From contig CAILAY010000027.1 of the NCBI GenBank assembly GCA_903832285.1, positions 1 through 41,362 of the forward strand: DNA of 41,362 nt, given 5' to 3'. The notes under the pieces are model-generated. The model did no database searches, had not been told where the DNA came from, and was given only the letters and a program-made list of their open reading frames with translations. A program made the translations under genes and the position numbers. Of the stretch, positions 24,738 through 33,851 are shown one piece after another. The stretch is from an uncultured beta proteobacterium (GTDB lineage: Bacteria > Pseudomonadota > Gammaproteobacteria > Burkholderiales > Burkholderiaceae_C). Position 1 is the stretch's first letter, and every line of letters starts with the position of its first letter.

Positions 24738-27341
24738 ATGACAGCCATAGTGACAAAGCATGAATTCACCCTTGCATGGCCCGGCGTGCGGCGCTGGCTC
24801 GCGCCCGATGCCGGGTTGATCGCCCAGATAGTGCAAAAGATGCGACAGCGCGGCGCCCATCCGGCGCGCACATTGGTGTTGCTGCCCTTCGCCCAACTCA
24901 TTCCTGTTGCCCGCCGCATGTGGTCTCAGGCCGTCCCATCCGGATTTTCGCCCCACTTTGAGACGACGGCGAGTTGGGCCCGCGGCATGGCGGCTTCGGC
25001 CCGGGAGGCTGACGACATCACACTGGACCGCGGGCGCGACTTACTTACGGCGCAGTCCTTGCTGCACCGCGCCGGACTGGGAAAGTCGAGCGATCTGCTG
25101 AGTGCGCGGCTGCTGGAGTCTGCCTATGCGCTGGTTCCCGTGGTGGCCGCAGTACCGCCCAGCGAGCGCAGCGCATGGGGAGAGACAGCGCGCGCAGCCG
25201 TGGTCACCGGTCTGGATGCACCAGCGTTGGTGCTGGAGGCGGCGCTCTCCCATCTGGCGCTGGAATGGGCTTTGGCGTCAACGTATCCGACGGACGCGTT
25301 GTTGACGGGAAGCGCAGTCGATGACTGGGACTGCGTCATCGTGCTGCAGGGGTTTCAGGCAGAGGCGTTGACGCAATCGCTGCAAACCTTGCTGGGTGGG
25401 CGTGCGGCATTGATTGCGCTCGACCGCGCTGAGCGCAACGATGCAGATATGGGATCCATCGCTTTGCAGGCTGCGTCCGATTCGGAGGACGAGGCAGAGC
25501 GAGCAGCGGCTTGCGTGTTGCGACAGATCGTGCTTGGGCACGTGCCGATTGCGCTGGCGGCGACGGACCGGGTCTTGACGCGGCGCATCCGCGCCATGTT
25601 GGGTCTTCAGGGTGTCACCGTGCGCGACGAAACGGGTTGGAAGCTGTCGACCACCCGTGCCGCTGCGCAGGTGATGGGTTGCCTGCGGGCCTGTCGTTGG
25701 GATGCCGGCAGTGACGCCGTGCTGGACTGGCTAAAGAACGCGCCGGCGTTCGAACCGCAAGTTGTGGCGGTGCTTGAAGGGCGATTGCGGCGTGCTGGCG
25801 TGTCGCGGTGGCGCGCCGTCGCCGCCAACCCGGACCTCACTTCGCCGATTGGCGCCGTCGTGAACGGCTCGGCTTCGCTCCCGGCCTTGCTGGAACGGAC
25901 GGCGCAGGAGCGTGAGTCCCTGGCGCGGTCGCGCCCGCTGGCCCTTTGGCTGCAGGCCCTGCGACAGACGTTGCAACGCACAGGCGTCTTCAACACTTTG
26001 AGCGCGGACGAGGCCGGAGCGCGTGTGATTGAGGCGCTGCGCCTGGGGCCGACGGGACACGCTGAGTTCGAAGCGTTGCCGCAGGCGAAGCGGCGCCTCA
26101 GCTTGGCCGACTTCAGCGCCTGGGTCGATGCTGTGTTGGAAGCGGCGAGCTTCACACCGATGGCCCCCAAAGAAGCGCAGGTGGTGATCCTGCCGCTGAG
26201 TCAAATGTTGGCGCGACCCTTCGCCGCGTTGGTCTTACCAGGTTGCGACGAGGCGCGACTGCAGCCATCGCCAGAGCCTGCGGGCCACTGGACCCCGCTC
26301 CAGCGCGCCGCTCTCGGTATGAGCTCGCGCGACGAGCTCGCGTCGGCGACCCGCGCGGCTTGGCGGCATGCGCTGACTACGCCCGAATGTGATGTTTTGT
26401 GGCGGCGTCAGGACGACACGGGTGAACCGCTTCTGCCCAGCACTCTGGTGCAGGCACTGCAAATGAATTCTCTCGCCCGTCCCGGCAGCGATGCCCGGAA
26501 TACACGCGCGCTCGTACCCAAGGCGACGTTGCGGCCAATGGCACGGGGCGACCAATTGCCGCTTGGTCGGATATCGGCTACGGCCTACCAGGACTTGCGT
26601 CGCTGTCCCTACCGATTTTTCGCCCTGCGCCAGTTGGGATTGCAGGAGGTGGACGAGATTGAAAGCGAAGTCGACAAACGCGATTTCGGGCTCTGGCTAC
26701 ACGCTGTGCTCGAGACTTTTCACAGCGACCTGAAGCTGCGCGGGACTGCGAGCGAAATGGACCGGCGCGCCAGGCTCGACGCTGCAGCAAATGATGTCAT
26801 GGCCACCATGCATCTGGACGAGGCCGAGTTCCTGCCCTTTGTCGCCGCCTGGCCTGGAGTGCGCGACGGCTACCTGGATTGGCTGGCGCGGCATGAAGCC
26901 ACGGGTGCGCGCTTTGAGGTCGGCGAGAGCGCGCATGAGCAGCGACTGGGCGAGCTCACACTATTTGGCAAGATCGACCGCATCGATCGAATGCCGGACG
27001 AATCCGTTTTTCTGATCGACTACAAAACCGAGAACCCGGCACAGACCGGTGAGCGGGTGAAGCAGCCGCTGGAGGACACGCAACTTGCCTTCTACGCGGC
27101 CCTGCTGCCGCAGGATACATTGCGTGCCGCCTACGTCAACGTGGGCGAGAAAGTTGGCAGCAAAACCTTTGAGCAGGAGCAAGTCGTGCCCGCGCGAGAC
27201 TCATTGATTGAAGGCCTGTTGCATGACCTTGAGCGCATTCAGGATGGAGCCCCGCTGGCGGCCCTTGGAGAAGCCTCGGCCTGTGATTTTTGCGCAGCCC
27301 GTGGCCTTTGCCGCAGGGACTTCTGGGGCGACGCAGCGTGA
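24738..27341 (+). CDS. addB: AddB-like PD-(D/E)XK nuclease subunit
   Basis: Protein of 867 residues. The first two thirds resemble a degenerate helicase-like AddB core (no intact Walker A). The C-terminal third is a RecB-type nuclease: GLWLHAVLE, FGKIDRIDRM, FLIDYKTENP (catalytic Asp and Lys) and QLAFYAALL. Four cysteines, one in RRCPYRFF and three in CDFCAARGLC, are placed to hold the Fe-S cluster that staples the nuclease domain in AddB proteins. Together with the next gene it should form an AddAB-type helicase-nuclease that processes double-strand breaks for RecA. The start ATG at 24738 (MTAIVTKHEF) was chosen; the frame is open further upstream but reaches into the trxA region. Confidence 0.85.
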   Translation: MTAIVTKHEFTLAWPGVRRWLAPDAGLIAQIVQKMRQRGAHPARTLVLLPFAQLIPVARRMWSQAVPSGFSPHFETTASWARGMAASAREADDITLDRGRDLLTAQSLLHRAGLGKSSDLLSARLLESAYALVPVVAAVPPSERSAWGETARAAVVTGLDAPALVLEAALSHLALEWALASTYPTDALLTGSAVDDWDCVIVLQGFQAEALTQSLQTLLGGRAALIALDRAERNDADMGSIALQAASDSEDEAERAAACVLRQIVLGHVPIALAATDRVLTRRIRAMLGLQGVTVRDETGWKLSTTRAAAQVMGCLRACRWDAGSDAVLDWLKNAPAFEPQVVAVLEGRLRRAGVSRWRAVAANPDLTSPIGAVVNGSASLPALLERTAQERESLARSRPLALWLQALRQTLQRTGVFNTLSADEAGARVIEALRLGPTGHAEFEALPQAKRRLSLADFSAWVDAVLEAASFTPMAPKEAQVVILPLSQMLARPFAALVLPGCDEARLQPSPEPAGHWTPLQRAALGMSSRDELASATRAAWRHALTTPECDVLWRRQDDTGEPLLPSTLVQALQMNSLARPGSDARNTRALVPKATLRPMARGDQLPLGRISATAYQDLRRCPYRFFALRQLGLQEVDEIESEVDKRDFGLWLHAVLETFHSDLKLRGTASEMDRRARLDAAANDVMATMHLDEAEFLPFVAAWPGVRDGYLDWLARHEATGARFEVGESAHEQRLGELTLFGKIDRIDRMPDESVFLIDYKTENPAQTGERVKQPLEDTQLAFYAALLPQDTLRAAYVNVGEKVGSKTFEQEQVVPARDSLIEGLLHDLERIQDGAPLAALGEASACDFCAARGLCRRDFWGDAA

Positions 27342-30300
27342 GTGCGCCCGCCTATCGAAACTGCGGCGCGAATGTGTCGCGCTCGGACTTCTATGCCGTG
27401 GCCTGCGACCCGCGGCGCAGCGTGGCGGTGGAGGCCTGCGCCGGTGCGGGCAAGACCTGGATGCTGGTATCTCGAATCGTGCGCGCCCTGCTCGAGGGCG
27501 CGCAGCCGCAGGAGATTCTGGCCATCACCTTCACCAAGAAGGCCGCAGGCGAGATGCGCCAGCGCCTGCATGATTGGCTAGCCGAGTTCGTCCATGCCAC
27601 GCCGCAACAACTCGAGACCGAATTGATCGCCCGGGGCTTAAGTCCACAGCGCGCCAGGGATGGCGCTGTCTTGCTGAAACAGCTGTACCCGGCATTGCTC
27701 GCGTGCGACCGCTCGGTGCAGATCCGCACCTTTCACAGCTGGTTTGCCGCCTTGCTGCGCAGCGCGCCTATGGGCGTGACGCAGGCGCTGGGTCTGCCGC
27801 TGCAGCATGAATTGCTGGAGGACGACGCCCCCGCGGTGGCGCAGGTGTGGCGACCTTTTTATGCAGCACTGGTGTCCGACGCACAAGCGCGCGCGGACTA
27901 CGAGGCGGTGGTCGCTGAGCATGGACGATTCCAGGCGCAAAAGGCGCTGGCCTCGGCCCTGCAAAAGCGGGTGGAGTTTGCGCTGGCCGATGCGCGGGGC
28001 GTGGTCGACGCTTCGGTGTTGCGCTTTGGCGAGCAGTTTCCCGAATTCCGCGGACTGGATTCGCCCGAGGACGCGCTGCTGCAGCCGGGCCCTGGGCGCG
28101 GCATCTTGTACGAGGCGGCCAAGGTGCTGGGTGGAGCCAAGGCGCCCACGTTCTCGGCCAGAGGCGTCGATCTGGAACGAGCGCTGAGCGCGGGCAATAC
28201 AGCGGGCGTGCTGGCGGCCTTGCTCACGCAAAAGGGCGAGCCTCGCAAGTTCGGCGAAAAGATCGTCGGCATCGAGCTGATACGAGAGGCGCAGCAGCTG
28301 TGCGTGAGCGTGGCGCAGGCGCGATCCCAGTTCGACGCCTGGCTCTACCAGCAGCGCATGGCGCGACTCACCCGGCTGATGATCCAGACCTTTTCGGCGC
28401 TCAAGCGCGAACGCGGATGGGTCGACATGAACGACGTGGAGAACGCGGCGATGGTGCTGTTGGGGGACCGGCAATTGAGTGGCTGGATGCAACAGCGCCT
28501 GGATGCCCGCATCCGTCATCTCCTGATCGACGAGTTTCAGGACACGAACCCGTTGCAGTGGCAGGCGCTGCACGCCTGGCTCAGTGGCTACGCAGGCGTG
28601 GGTGGAGGCGGCGACGCGCCCAGCGTCTTCGTCGTGGGCGACCCCAAGCAAAGCATTTACCGCTTTCGCCGCGCCGAGCCCCAGGTGTTTCGCGCCGCGC
28701 AGGCCTTTGTGCTTTCAGGTCTGGGCGGTGACCTGCTGCAGTGCGACCACACCCGGCGCAGCGCGCCGGCCGTGGTCGCACTCGTGAATGAGGTGATGCA
28801 GACCGCGCAGGCGAAGCAGGAATATGAAGGCTTTCGCGAGCACACGACCGAATCCACTGAGGCTGGATCGGTGGCTTGCCTGCCGCAGATTGCGCGCGAG
28901 GCACGGCGTAATGATGGGGACGACGCCAACGCACCACCGCATTGGCGCGACAGCCTCACCACGCCTCGTGAACTGGCCGAGGACACGCTCAAGAGGATGG
29001 AGTGCCGCCAAGCTGCGGCGTGGCTGGCCCAGCAACTCCAGCAGGGCTTGAAGCCCAAGGATGTTATGGTGCTGGCGCGAAAACGAGACCGCCTGTCCGT
29101 CATGCAGGAGGAACTGCGCACACTGTGCATACCGGCGCAGCAACCTGAAAAGTCCGAACTGGGCGAGGCCGCCGCCGTGCGGGACATGTTGGCGCTGCTG
29201 GATGCACTGGTTTCGCCCGCGCACGACCTGTCTCTGGCGCAGGCGCTGAAGTCACCATTGTTTGGCGTTGACGACGCAGATCTGGTGGCGCTGGCACTGC
29301 TGCAGAAAAGCAAGCGGAATCCAAATTCCACAGTCTTGGCAAATTCCAACCCAATGCCCGCGGTAGACGGCAGCGGTGAGGCTGCGACGGTCAAGCCGTC
29401 CTGGTTCGATGTACTGCAGCAATCGCACTCACTGCCGATCGGCCTGTCTGGGATCGGTGCGACCCTGCTGCGCTGGCAGCGCTGGCTTGCGCACTTGCCA
29501 CCCCACGATGCGCTCGCAGCAATCTATGACGATGGCGACGTGCTTGCGCGCTTTGCGGCAGCCACGCCAGAGACGCTGCGCGCCATGGTGTTGGCGCAAC
29601 TGCGCTCGCTGTTGGCGGCGTCGCTGCAATTGGATGCGTCGCGCTACGCCACGCCTTATGCGCTGGTGCGACTGCTCAAGGCGGGCGGCATCAGAGCGCC
29701 GGTGAGCGCCGAAATCGATGCGGTGCGCCTGCTCACCATCCATGGTGCCAAGGGCCTGGAAGCATCTCTGGTGCTGCTGCTCGACGCCGATGCACCACCA
29801 CCCAACGCCCAAAGCATGGGTGTATTGATCGACTGGCCGGGCGAGGCCACCGCGCCCCAGCGCTTCGTGTTTCTCGCGAGCGAGAGCGCGCCGCCCTGCT
29901 GCGCCCGTGATGCGCTCCTGGCCGAGCAATCAGCACGGCAGCGCGAGGAGGTCAACGCACTGTATGTGGCGATGACCCGGGCCAAGCATCGGTTAGTGTT
30001 GTCGTCGGTGCAGCCGCACCGAGAGGCGCCGCGCAGCTGGTGGCAAAGGCTGTCGCCGCTATGTGCACCACTGGCGCAGCCACAACCTCGCGCATCGAGC
30101 GCAGACCCGGGTGGGCCGGTACCCGAATCGACGAGTTTCACCTTGCCTGTTCTGCCGGAGTTGCCGACGGAACTGAGGTCTGGTGACGCAGCGGAGGATG
30201 TGCGTGAAGCAGCGGTGTCGGCCGAATCCGCCGAGTCGCTGCTGGGTCAGGCCATGCACCGGCTGCTGGAATGGTCGCCGCTCGGTGCCGTCTCGGTCGA

Positions 30301-30676
30301 CGCCACGATGATGCAATCGGTGGCCGCAGAGTTTGCGCTGGATGAGGACCAATGGCGCCAAGCCGCCGCGATGACACAAGCCATCCTGACTGGCGACGCG
30401 GCGTGGGCCTGGAACGCTGAACTCATCCAATGGCATGCCAACGAGGTCGCTCTGACCTGGCAGGGACGGAGCCTGCGCCTGGACCGTCTGGTGCAGCGGC
30501 GCGACACTGGCGAATGGTGGGTGCTGGATTACAAGTCGAGCGCGCGACCTCAGACCGATGCCGCGCTGGTGGCGCAGTTGAACAGCTACCGCGATGCCGT
30601 CCAGGTGGCGTATCCGGATGCGGCGGTCAGGGCGGCATTCCTGAGCGCGAATGGGCGTTTAATTGAAGTTGAATAG
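27338..30676 (+). CDS. addA: AddA-like UvrD-family helicase with C-terminal nuclease
   Basis: SF1A helicase-nuclease of 1112 residues: Walker A ACAGAGKTWML (about 33-43), motif Ia ITFTKKAAGEMRQRL, motif II LLIDEFQDTNPLQW (about 396), motif III VVGDPKQSIYRFRRAEPQVF, motif V LTIHGAKGLEASL (about 798), motif VI LYVAMTRAKHRLVL and a C-terminal RecB-type nuclease with WWVLDYKSS (about 1060). It is the catalytic partner of AddB and unwinds and degrades broken DNA ends. The start is a GTG at 27338, overlapping the addB stop (GTGA), which shows coupling; the frame extends 16 codons upstream inside addB, but that region is addB coding. Confidence 0.87.
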   Translation: MSAPAYRNCGANVSRSDFYAVACDPRRSVAVEACAGAGKTWMLVSRIVRALLEGAQPQEILAITFTKKAAGEMRQRLHDWLAEFVHATPQQLETELIARGLSPQRARDGAVLLKQLYPALLACDRSVQIRTFHSWFAALLRSAPMGVTQALGLPLQHELLEDDAPAVAQVWRPFYAALVSDAQARADYEAVVAEHGRFQAQKALASALQKRVEFALADARGVVDASVLRFGEQFPEFRGLDSPEDALLQPGPGRGILYEAAKVLGGAKAPTFSARGVDLERALSAGNTAGVLAALLTQKGEPRKFGEKIVGIELIREAQQLCVSVAQARSQFDAWLYQQRMARLTRLMIQTFSALKRERGWVDMNDVENAAMVLLGDRQLSGWMQQRLDARIRHLLIDEFQDTNPLQWQALHAWLSGYAGVGGGGDAPSVFVVGDPKQSIYRFRRAEPQVFRAAQAFVLSGLGGDLLQCDHTRRSAPAVVALVNEVMQTAQAKQEYEGFREHTTESTEAGSVACLPQIAREARRNDGDDANAPPHWRDSLTTPRELAEDTLKRMECRQAAAWLAQQLQQGLKPKDVMVLARKRDRLSVMQEELRTLCIPAQQPEKSELGEAAAVRDMLALLDALVSPAHDLSLAQALKSPLFGVDDADLVALALLQKSKRNPNSTVLANSNPMPAVDGSGEAATVKPSWFDVLQQSHSLPIGLSGIGATLLRWQRWLAHLPPHDALAAIYDDGDVLARFAAATPETLRAMVLAQLRSLLAASLQLDASRYATPYALVRLLKAGGIRAPVSAEIDAVRLLTIHGAKGLEASLVLLLDADAPPPNAQSMGVLIDWPGEATAPQRFVFLASESAPPCCARDALLAEQSARQREEVNALYVAMTRAKHRLVLSSVQPHREAPRSWWQRLSPLCAPLAQPQPRASSADPGGPVPESTSFTLPVLPELPTELRSGDAAEDVREAAVSAESAESLLGQAMHRLLEWSPLGAVSVDATMMQSVAAEFALDEDQWRQAAAMTQAILTGDAAWAWNAELIQWHANEVALTWQGRSLRLDRLVQRRDTGEWWVLDYKSSARPQTDAALVAQLNSYRDAVQVAYPDAAVRAAFLSANGRLIEVE

Positions 30677-30745
30677 CGGGGAAGTCAGACGCACTGCACT
30701 CGGGAAAAATCATGACCTGCGCTGCAGGCCACACATCGGACGAAT

Positions 30746-31987
30746 ATGAAATCAGCAGTTGTCGTGGGGGGCGGACCGGCCGGGTTGATGGCAGCCGAGG
30801 TCTTATCGGGAGCAGGCGTGGCTGTGCAGTTGTATGACGCGATGCCCTCGGTCGGTCGCAAGTTCTTGTTGGCTGGAAAAGGCGGTCTCAATCTCACCCA
30901 TTCCGAAGCCGCCGACGACTTTGCCGGGCGTTTCGGCGCAAGGCGCGCGCAGATCGAAGGACTGTTGCAGGGATTTGGCAGCGAGCGCTTGCGGGACTGG
31001 GCCCATGAGTTGGGGGTGGAGACTTTTGTCGGATCTTCGGGCCGCGTGTTTCCCAGGGACATGAAGGCAGCGCCGCTGCTACGCGCCTGGCTGCACCGCT
31101 TGCGTGTCAGCGGCGTGCAGTTTCACATGCGCCATCGATGGACCGGCTGGGATGACCACAACGCGTTGAAATTTGATACACCTCAGGGCGCGCGCAGTAT
31201 CGATGCGGACGCGGTGGTGCTGGCGCTGGGTGGTGGCAGTTGGCCGCGCCTGGGTTCGGATGGCGCGTGGGTGCGCTTGCTTCAGGCGCGGGGCGTGGCA
31301 GTGGCGCCCCTGCAGCCGTCCAACTGCGGCTTTGACGTTGGAACGGATCAGCGCCGGGGTTGGACCGAGCTGTTTTCCAGTCGCTATGCGGGCCAGCCCT
31401 TCAAGTCGGTGGCCATATCCTTCACCGATTCGAAGGGAACTTCATTTGCGCGCCGAGGTGAATTCGTCGCGACGCAATGCGGGGTGGAAGGCAGTCTGGT
31501 GTACGCCGCCTCGGCGCTGTTGCGCGACGAGATTGCGCGCTCTGGCAGCGCAACGTTCGCGCTTGATCTGCTGCCGGGTTGGCCGCTGGAGAAAGTGCTG
31601 AGCGAAGTAGTTCACGCCCGCGGCTCGCGCTCGCTGGCGAGCCACCTGAAAAGTCGGCTGGGGCTGGAAGGCATCAAGGCTGCCATCCTGTACGAAGTCT
31701 TGAGTCGGGAGCAGATGCACCACTTGCCCACGCTGGCTGCGACGATCAAGGCCGTGCCATTGCGCCTGGTGGCTGCGCGGCCTCTGGAGGAGGCCATCAG
31801 CAGCGCCGGTGGCGTGCTGTTCGAAGTGCTGGATCAGCAACTCATGCTGGAGCATCTTCCCGGTACTTTTTGCGCCGGCGAAATGCTCGACTGGGAAGCG
31901 CCAACGGGGGGCTATCTGCTCACCGCGTCCATCGCCAGCGGCTTTGCCGCAGGGCAGGGTGCGAAGAAATACCTCTCCCTCAGTTGA
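30746..31987 (+). CDS. BaiN/HI0933-family flavoprotein oxidoreductase
   Basis: Protein of 413 residues with an N-terminal FAD-binding dinucleotide motif GGGPAGLMAAEVL (8-20), then FLLAGKGGLNLTHSE, a signature of the HI0933/BaiN family, and a second FAD contact AVVLALGGGSWPRLGSDG. The C-terminal part closes the FAD site with GTFCAGEMLDWEAPTGGYLL, then ASIASGFAAGQGA. These proteins bind FAD and probably NAD(P)H; the true substrate in most bacteria is unknown. It starts at ATG 30746, 69 bp after addA. Its stop overlaps the convergent small gene by 8 bp. Confidence 0.85.
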   Translation: MKSAVVVGGGPAGLMAAEVLSGAGVAVQLYDAMPSVGRKFLLAGKGGLNLTHSEAADDFAGRFGARRAQIEGLLQGFGSERLRDWAHELGVETFVGSSGRVFPRDMKAAPLLRAWLHRLRVSGVQFHMRHRWTGWDDHNALKFDTPQGARSIDADAVVLALGGGSWPRLGSDGAWVRLLQARGVAVAPLQPSNCGFDVGTDQRRGWTELFSSRYAGQPFKSVAISFTDSKGTSFARRGEFVATQCGVEGSLVYAASALLRDEIARSGSATFALDLLPGWPLEKVLSEVVHARGSRSLASHLKSRLGLEGIKAAILYEVLSREQMHHLPTLAATIKAVPLRLVAARPLEEAISSAGGVLFEVLDQQLMLEHLPGTFCAGEMLDWEAPTGGYLLTASIASGFAAGQGAKKYLSLS

Positions 31988-32255
31988 GCAGCGGCTCGCC
32001 TCCCATGCCGAGCACGGTGTCGATCAGCGCGTCGGCGGCTGCGCCGTCCATTGTGTCGCATGCAGCCGCGTCAACGCTGGCGTCGAAGGCTTCAAGGTCG
32101 CCGCTGATGCGATGGGCAATCAGCGGCGCGTCCAGAGGGCAGTATTTCCGTTGCCGAAGATTGCGCAATTGGGTCGAGTGTTCCATGGCATCAAGCACCA
32201 AGGATGGGTCCATCATCAGGGCAAAGGGGTTCAGGGCGATGGCGGCTGGGATCAT
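31980..32255 (-). CDS. Conserved hypothetical protein
   Basis: Protein of 91 residues with a GGAGA-type ribosome binding site about 9 bp before the ATG at 32255. The N-terminal phrase ALNPFALMMDPSLVLDAMEH followed by a basic stretch LRNLRQRKYCPLDAPLI is one I recall from an uncharacterised betaproteobacterial family. It is soluble and acidic in the C-terminal half. It converges with the flavoprotein gene and overlaps it by 8 bp. No function can be given. Confidence 0.65.
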   Translation of the reverse strand: MIPAAIALNPFALMMDPSLVLDAMEHSTQLRNLRQRKYCPLDAPLIAHRISGDLEAFDASVDAAACDTMDGAAADALIDTVLGMGGEPLLN

Positions 32256-32447
32256 GGTCGGTTCTCCTGGTGTCCGGGGCGACGACGTCGGAATGGAGCG
32301 AACACATGGCTACTGTAGGACCACCAAACCCGGTAATGAAGTCAGTGGGCGTCGCGAGCGGCTGTAGGAAAAAACCTCTCAGTTGGGGTGACGATTGCGA
32401 ATGCGCCGCGACGCAATGACCGCCGGCCCATCCACGGCCCTCGCGGC

Positions 32448-33233
32448 TCAGGCGCTGCGCTGTGCGGCGTGGCCGCGGCAAGCCTCGCCGAAGGCTTGAT
32501 ACATGCGCACAGAATGAGGGTTCTGTGCGGCCCTCCATTCCGGGTGCCATTGCACGCCCAGGGTGAATTGCGCCTGCTCCGGCAGATGAACCGCTTCTAC
32601 CAATCCATCGTGCGCGTAGGCCAGCGGAACCAGACCTCTGCCCAGCCTCTTGATGCCCTGACCATGCAGTGAATTGACGGCGATCTCCGTGTCCTCCAAC
32701 AGATTGGCGAACCAGGTGTTGGGCACCAGCCGCACGCTGTGGCGATCCGCGTACTGCTGTATCACTTCGGCATTCCCGTCTTCGCGGTGGTCATCGAAAC
32801 CGGGACTTGCATAAACCTTCTGATGCAAGTCACCGCCCAGGGCCACGTTGAGTTCCTGCATGCCGCGGCAAACGCCGAAGAAGGGTAGCCCCAGTCGCAG
32901 TGCAGCGTGAATCAGCGGCAGATCGAACTGGTCGCGGTCCGGATCCAGTTCCTTTTCGGGCGTCAGATTTTCCTGCCCGTAAAGTTTGGGGTCGATGTTG
33001 GTGCCCGCGCCAGTGAGGTAGACGCCATCCACCATCGACAGGTATTGCCCGATGTCTTCGACGCCGAAACAGGTCGGCACCAGCAAGGGAAGGCAGCCCG
33101 AAAGCTGGAACAGCGGGCTGAGGTACTTGTGGGTCATGACCTGATAGTCATGGCCCTTGCGCTCTTGGGCACCCATGGACATCAGAACGACAGGTTTTCG
33201 ATTTATATTTTTGCCAGTAAGCTCACTGAGCAT
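32448..33233 (-). CDS. Class I glutamine amidotransferase, gamma-glutamyl-GABA hydrolase-like
   Basis: Peptidase C26-type hydrolase of 261 residues. The nucleophile elbow FFGVCRGMQELNVALGG holds Cys122, and GVQWHPEW supplies His230 and Glu232. VDGVYLTGAGTNIDPKLYG is the family's second signature. The closest well-known relative is PuuD, which hydrolyses gamma-glutamyl-GABA in putrescine degradation, but no other puu gene lies nearby, so the substrate is uncertain. ATG at 33233; the gene stands alone, about 190 bp downstream of nothing on its strand except the intergenic dyad at 33249. Confidence 0.82.
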   Translation of the reverse strand: MLSELTGKNINRKPVVLMSMGAQERKGHDYQVMTHKYLSPLFQLSGCLPLLVPTCFGVEDIGQYLSMVDGVYLTGAGTNIDPKLYGQENLTPEKELDPDRDQFDLPLIHAALRLGLPFFGVCRGMQELNVALGGDLHQKVYASPGFDDHREDGNAEVIQQYADRHSVRLVPNTWFANLLEDTEIAVNSLHGQGIKRLGRGLVPLAYAHDGLVEAVHLPEQAQFTLGVQWHPEWRAAQNPHSVRMYQAFGEACRGHAAQRSA

Positions 33234-33248
33234 AGGTCACCTTGAGGA

Positions 33249-33263
33249 ACGCTTGCCAAGCGT
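33249..33263. promoter_or_regulatory. Perfect dyad upstream of the amidotransferase gene
   Basis: ACGCTTG-C-CAAGCGT, 7-bp arms around one base, lies 15 bp upstream of the amidotransferase start. Its position in the leader makes it either an operator or a small transcript hairpin. Nothing more can be said from sequence. Confidence 0.4.
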
Positions 33264-33344
33264 CAGTATCGCCCATTGGCTGGGCGCCACTGGGGCCATC
33301 TCGGTCGGAATTGGCAGGTCCAAGGTGACGAAGCCTGTGCAAAA

Positions 33345-33359
33345 CTGTTATCGGTACAG
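33345..33359. promoter_or_regulatory. Dyad resembling a MocR/GntR-type operator, no gene behind it
   Basis: CTGTTATCGGTACAG, an imperfect dyad with CTGT/ACAG ends, is like sites I recall from promoters of MocR-type regulated genes. About 20 bp further on the + strand comes AGAGGAGGAGACC, a strong Shine-Dalgarno, but the only frame after it ends within 9 codons. It may be the leftover leader of a lost gene. Confidence 0.35.
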
Positions 33360-33505
33360 GCAAATATGACCCGCGCCTTCAGAGGAGGAGACCATCATAA
33401 AAATGGTGGGGTTATCCGAATGGGTCTAAGAGGCTGCGATTTGCGCCGCGCCACCCAATCCTCCGGCAGGAGATTTCAGCGCCACCTGGGCCATCCTGGT
33501 GGCTC

Positions 33506-33700
33506 TCAGCCCCTATAGCCAAGCACCCGCGCAGGCAGGAACAGCATCGCCTTGATCAACGCCAGCACCGCAGCCATGCTGATGCCGATGATGGTCAACG
33601 GTATGGAGACAAGCCAGACCACGGGCCACAGGAAAAGAGCTACCAACGCCAGGGGCCAGCACAGGATAAACAGGATCAGCCACAGGATGAGCTTGATCAT
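33506..33700 (-). CDS. Small conserved membrane protein
   Basis: Protein of 64 residues, almost wholly hydrophobic, with two membrane helices (about 3-33 and 36-57) and a basic end ARVLGYRG. Phrases like LILWLILFILCWPLALVALF and LPARVLGYRG recall a small conserved family in Burkholderiales of unknown function. ATG at 33700 follows the stop of the preceding small gene by one base, so the two are one transcription unit. Confidence 0.65.
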   Translation of the reverse strand: MIKLILWLILFILCWPLALVALFLWPVVWLVSIPLTIIGISMAAVLALIKAMLFLPARVLGYRG

Positions 33701-33701
33701 G

Positions 33702-33851
33702 TCAGCCTTGCGTTGAGCTGGCATTGACCAGGGCAACGACAGCGCCTTCTTGCGCCACGGTGTCAAAGCCCCACAGTACAGCGCCGTTGATCGCGGCGGT
33801 CATCAGCACGGCAGCCATGAGGGCGGTGATGCGGGTTGTTTTGGTGGACAT
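33702..33851 (-). CDS. Small membrane or exported peptide gene
   Basis: Protein of 49 residues: MSTKTTR, then one hydrophobic helix (about 9-29) and a short soluble tail of about 20 residues. GGAGAA lies 6 bp before the ATG at 33851, a good ribosome binding site. It directly precedes the 64-residue membrane protein gene (one-base gap). It could be an uncleaved signal-anchor or a secreted peptide. No family is recognised with confidence. Confidence 0.55.
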   Translation of the reverse strand: MSTKTTRITALMAAVLMTAAINGAVLWGFDTVAQEGAVVALVNASSTQG

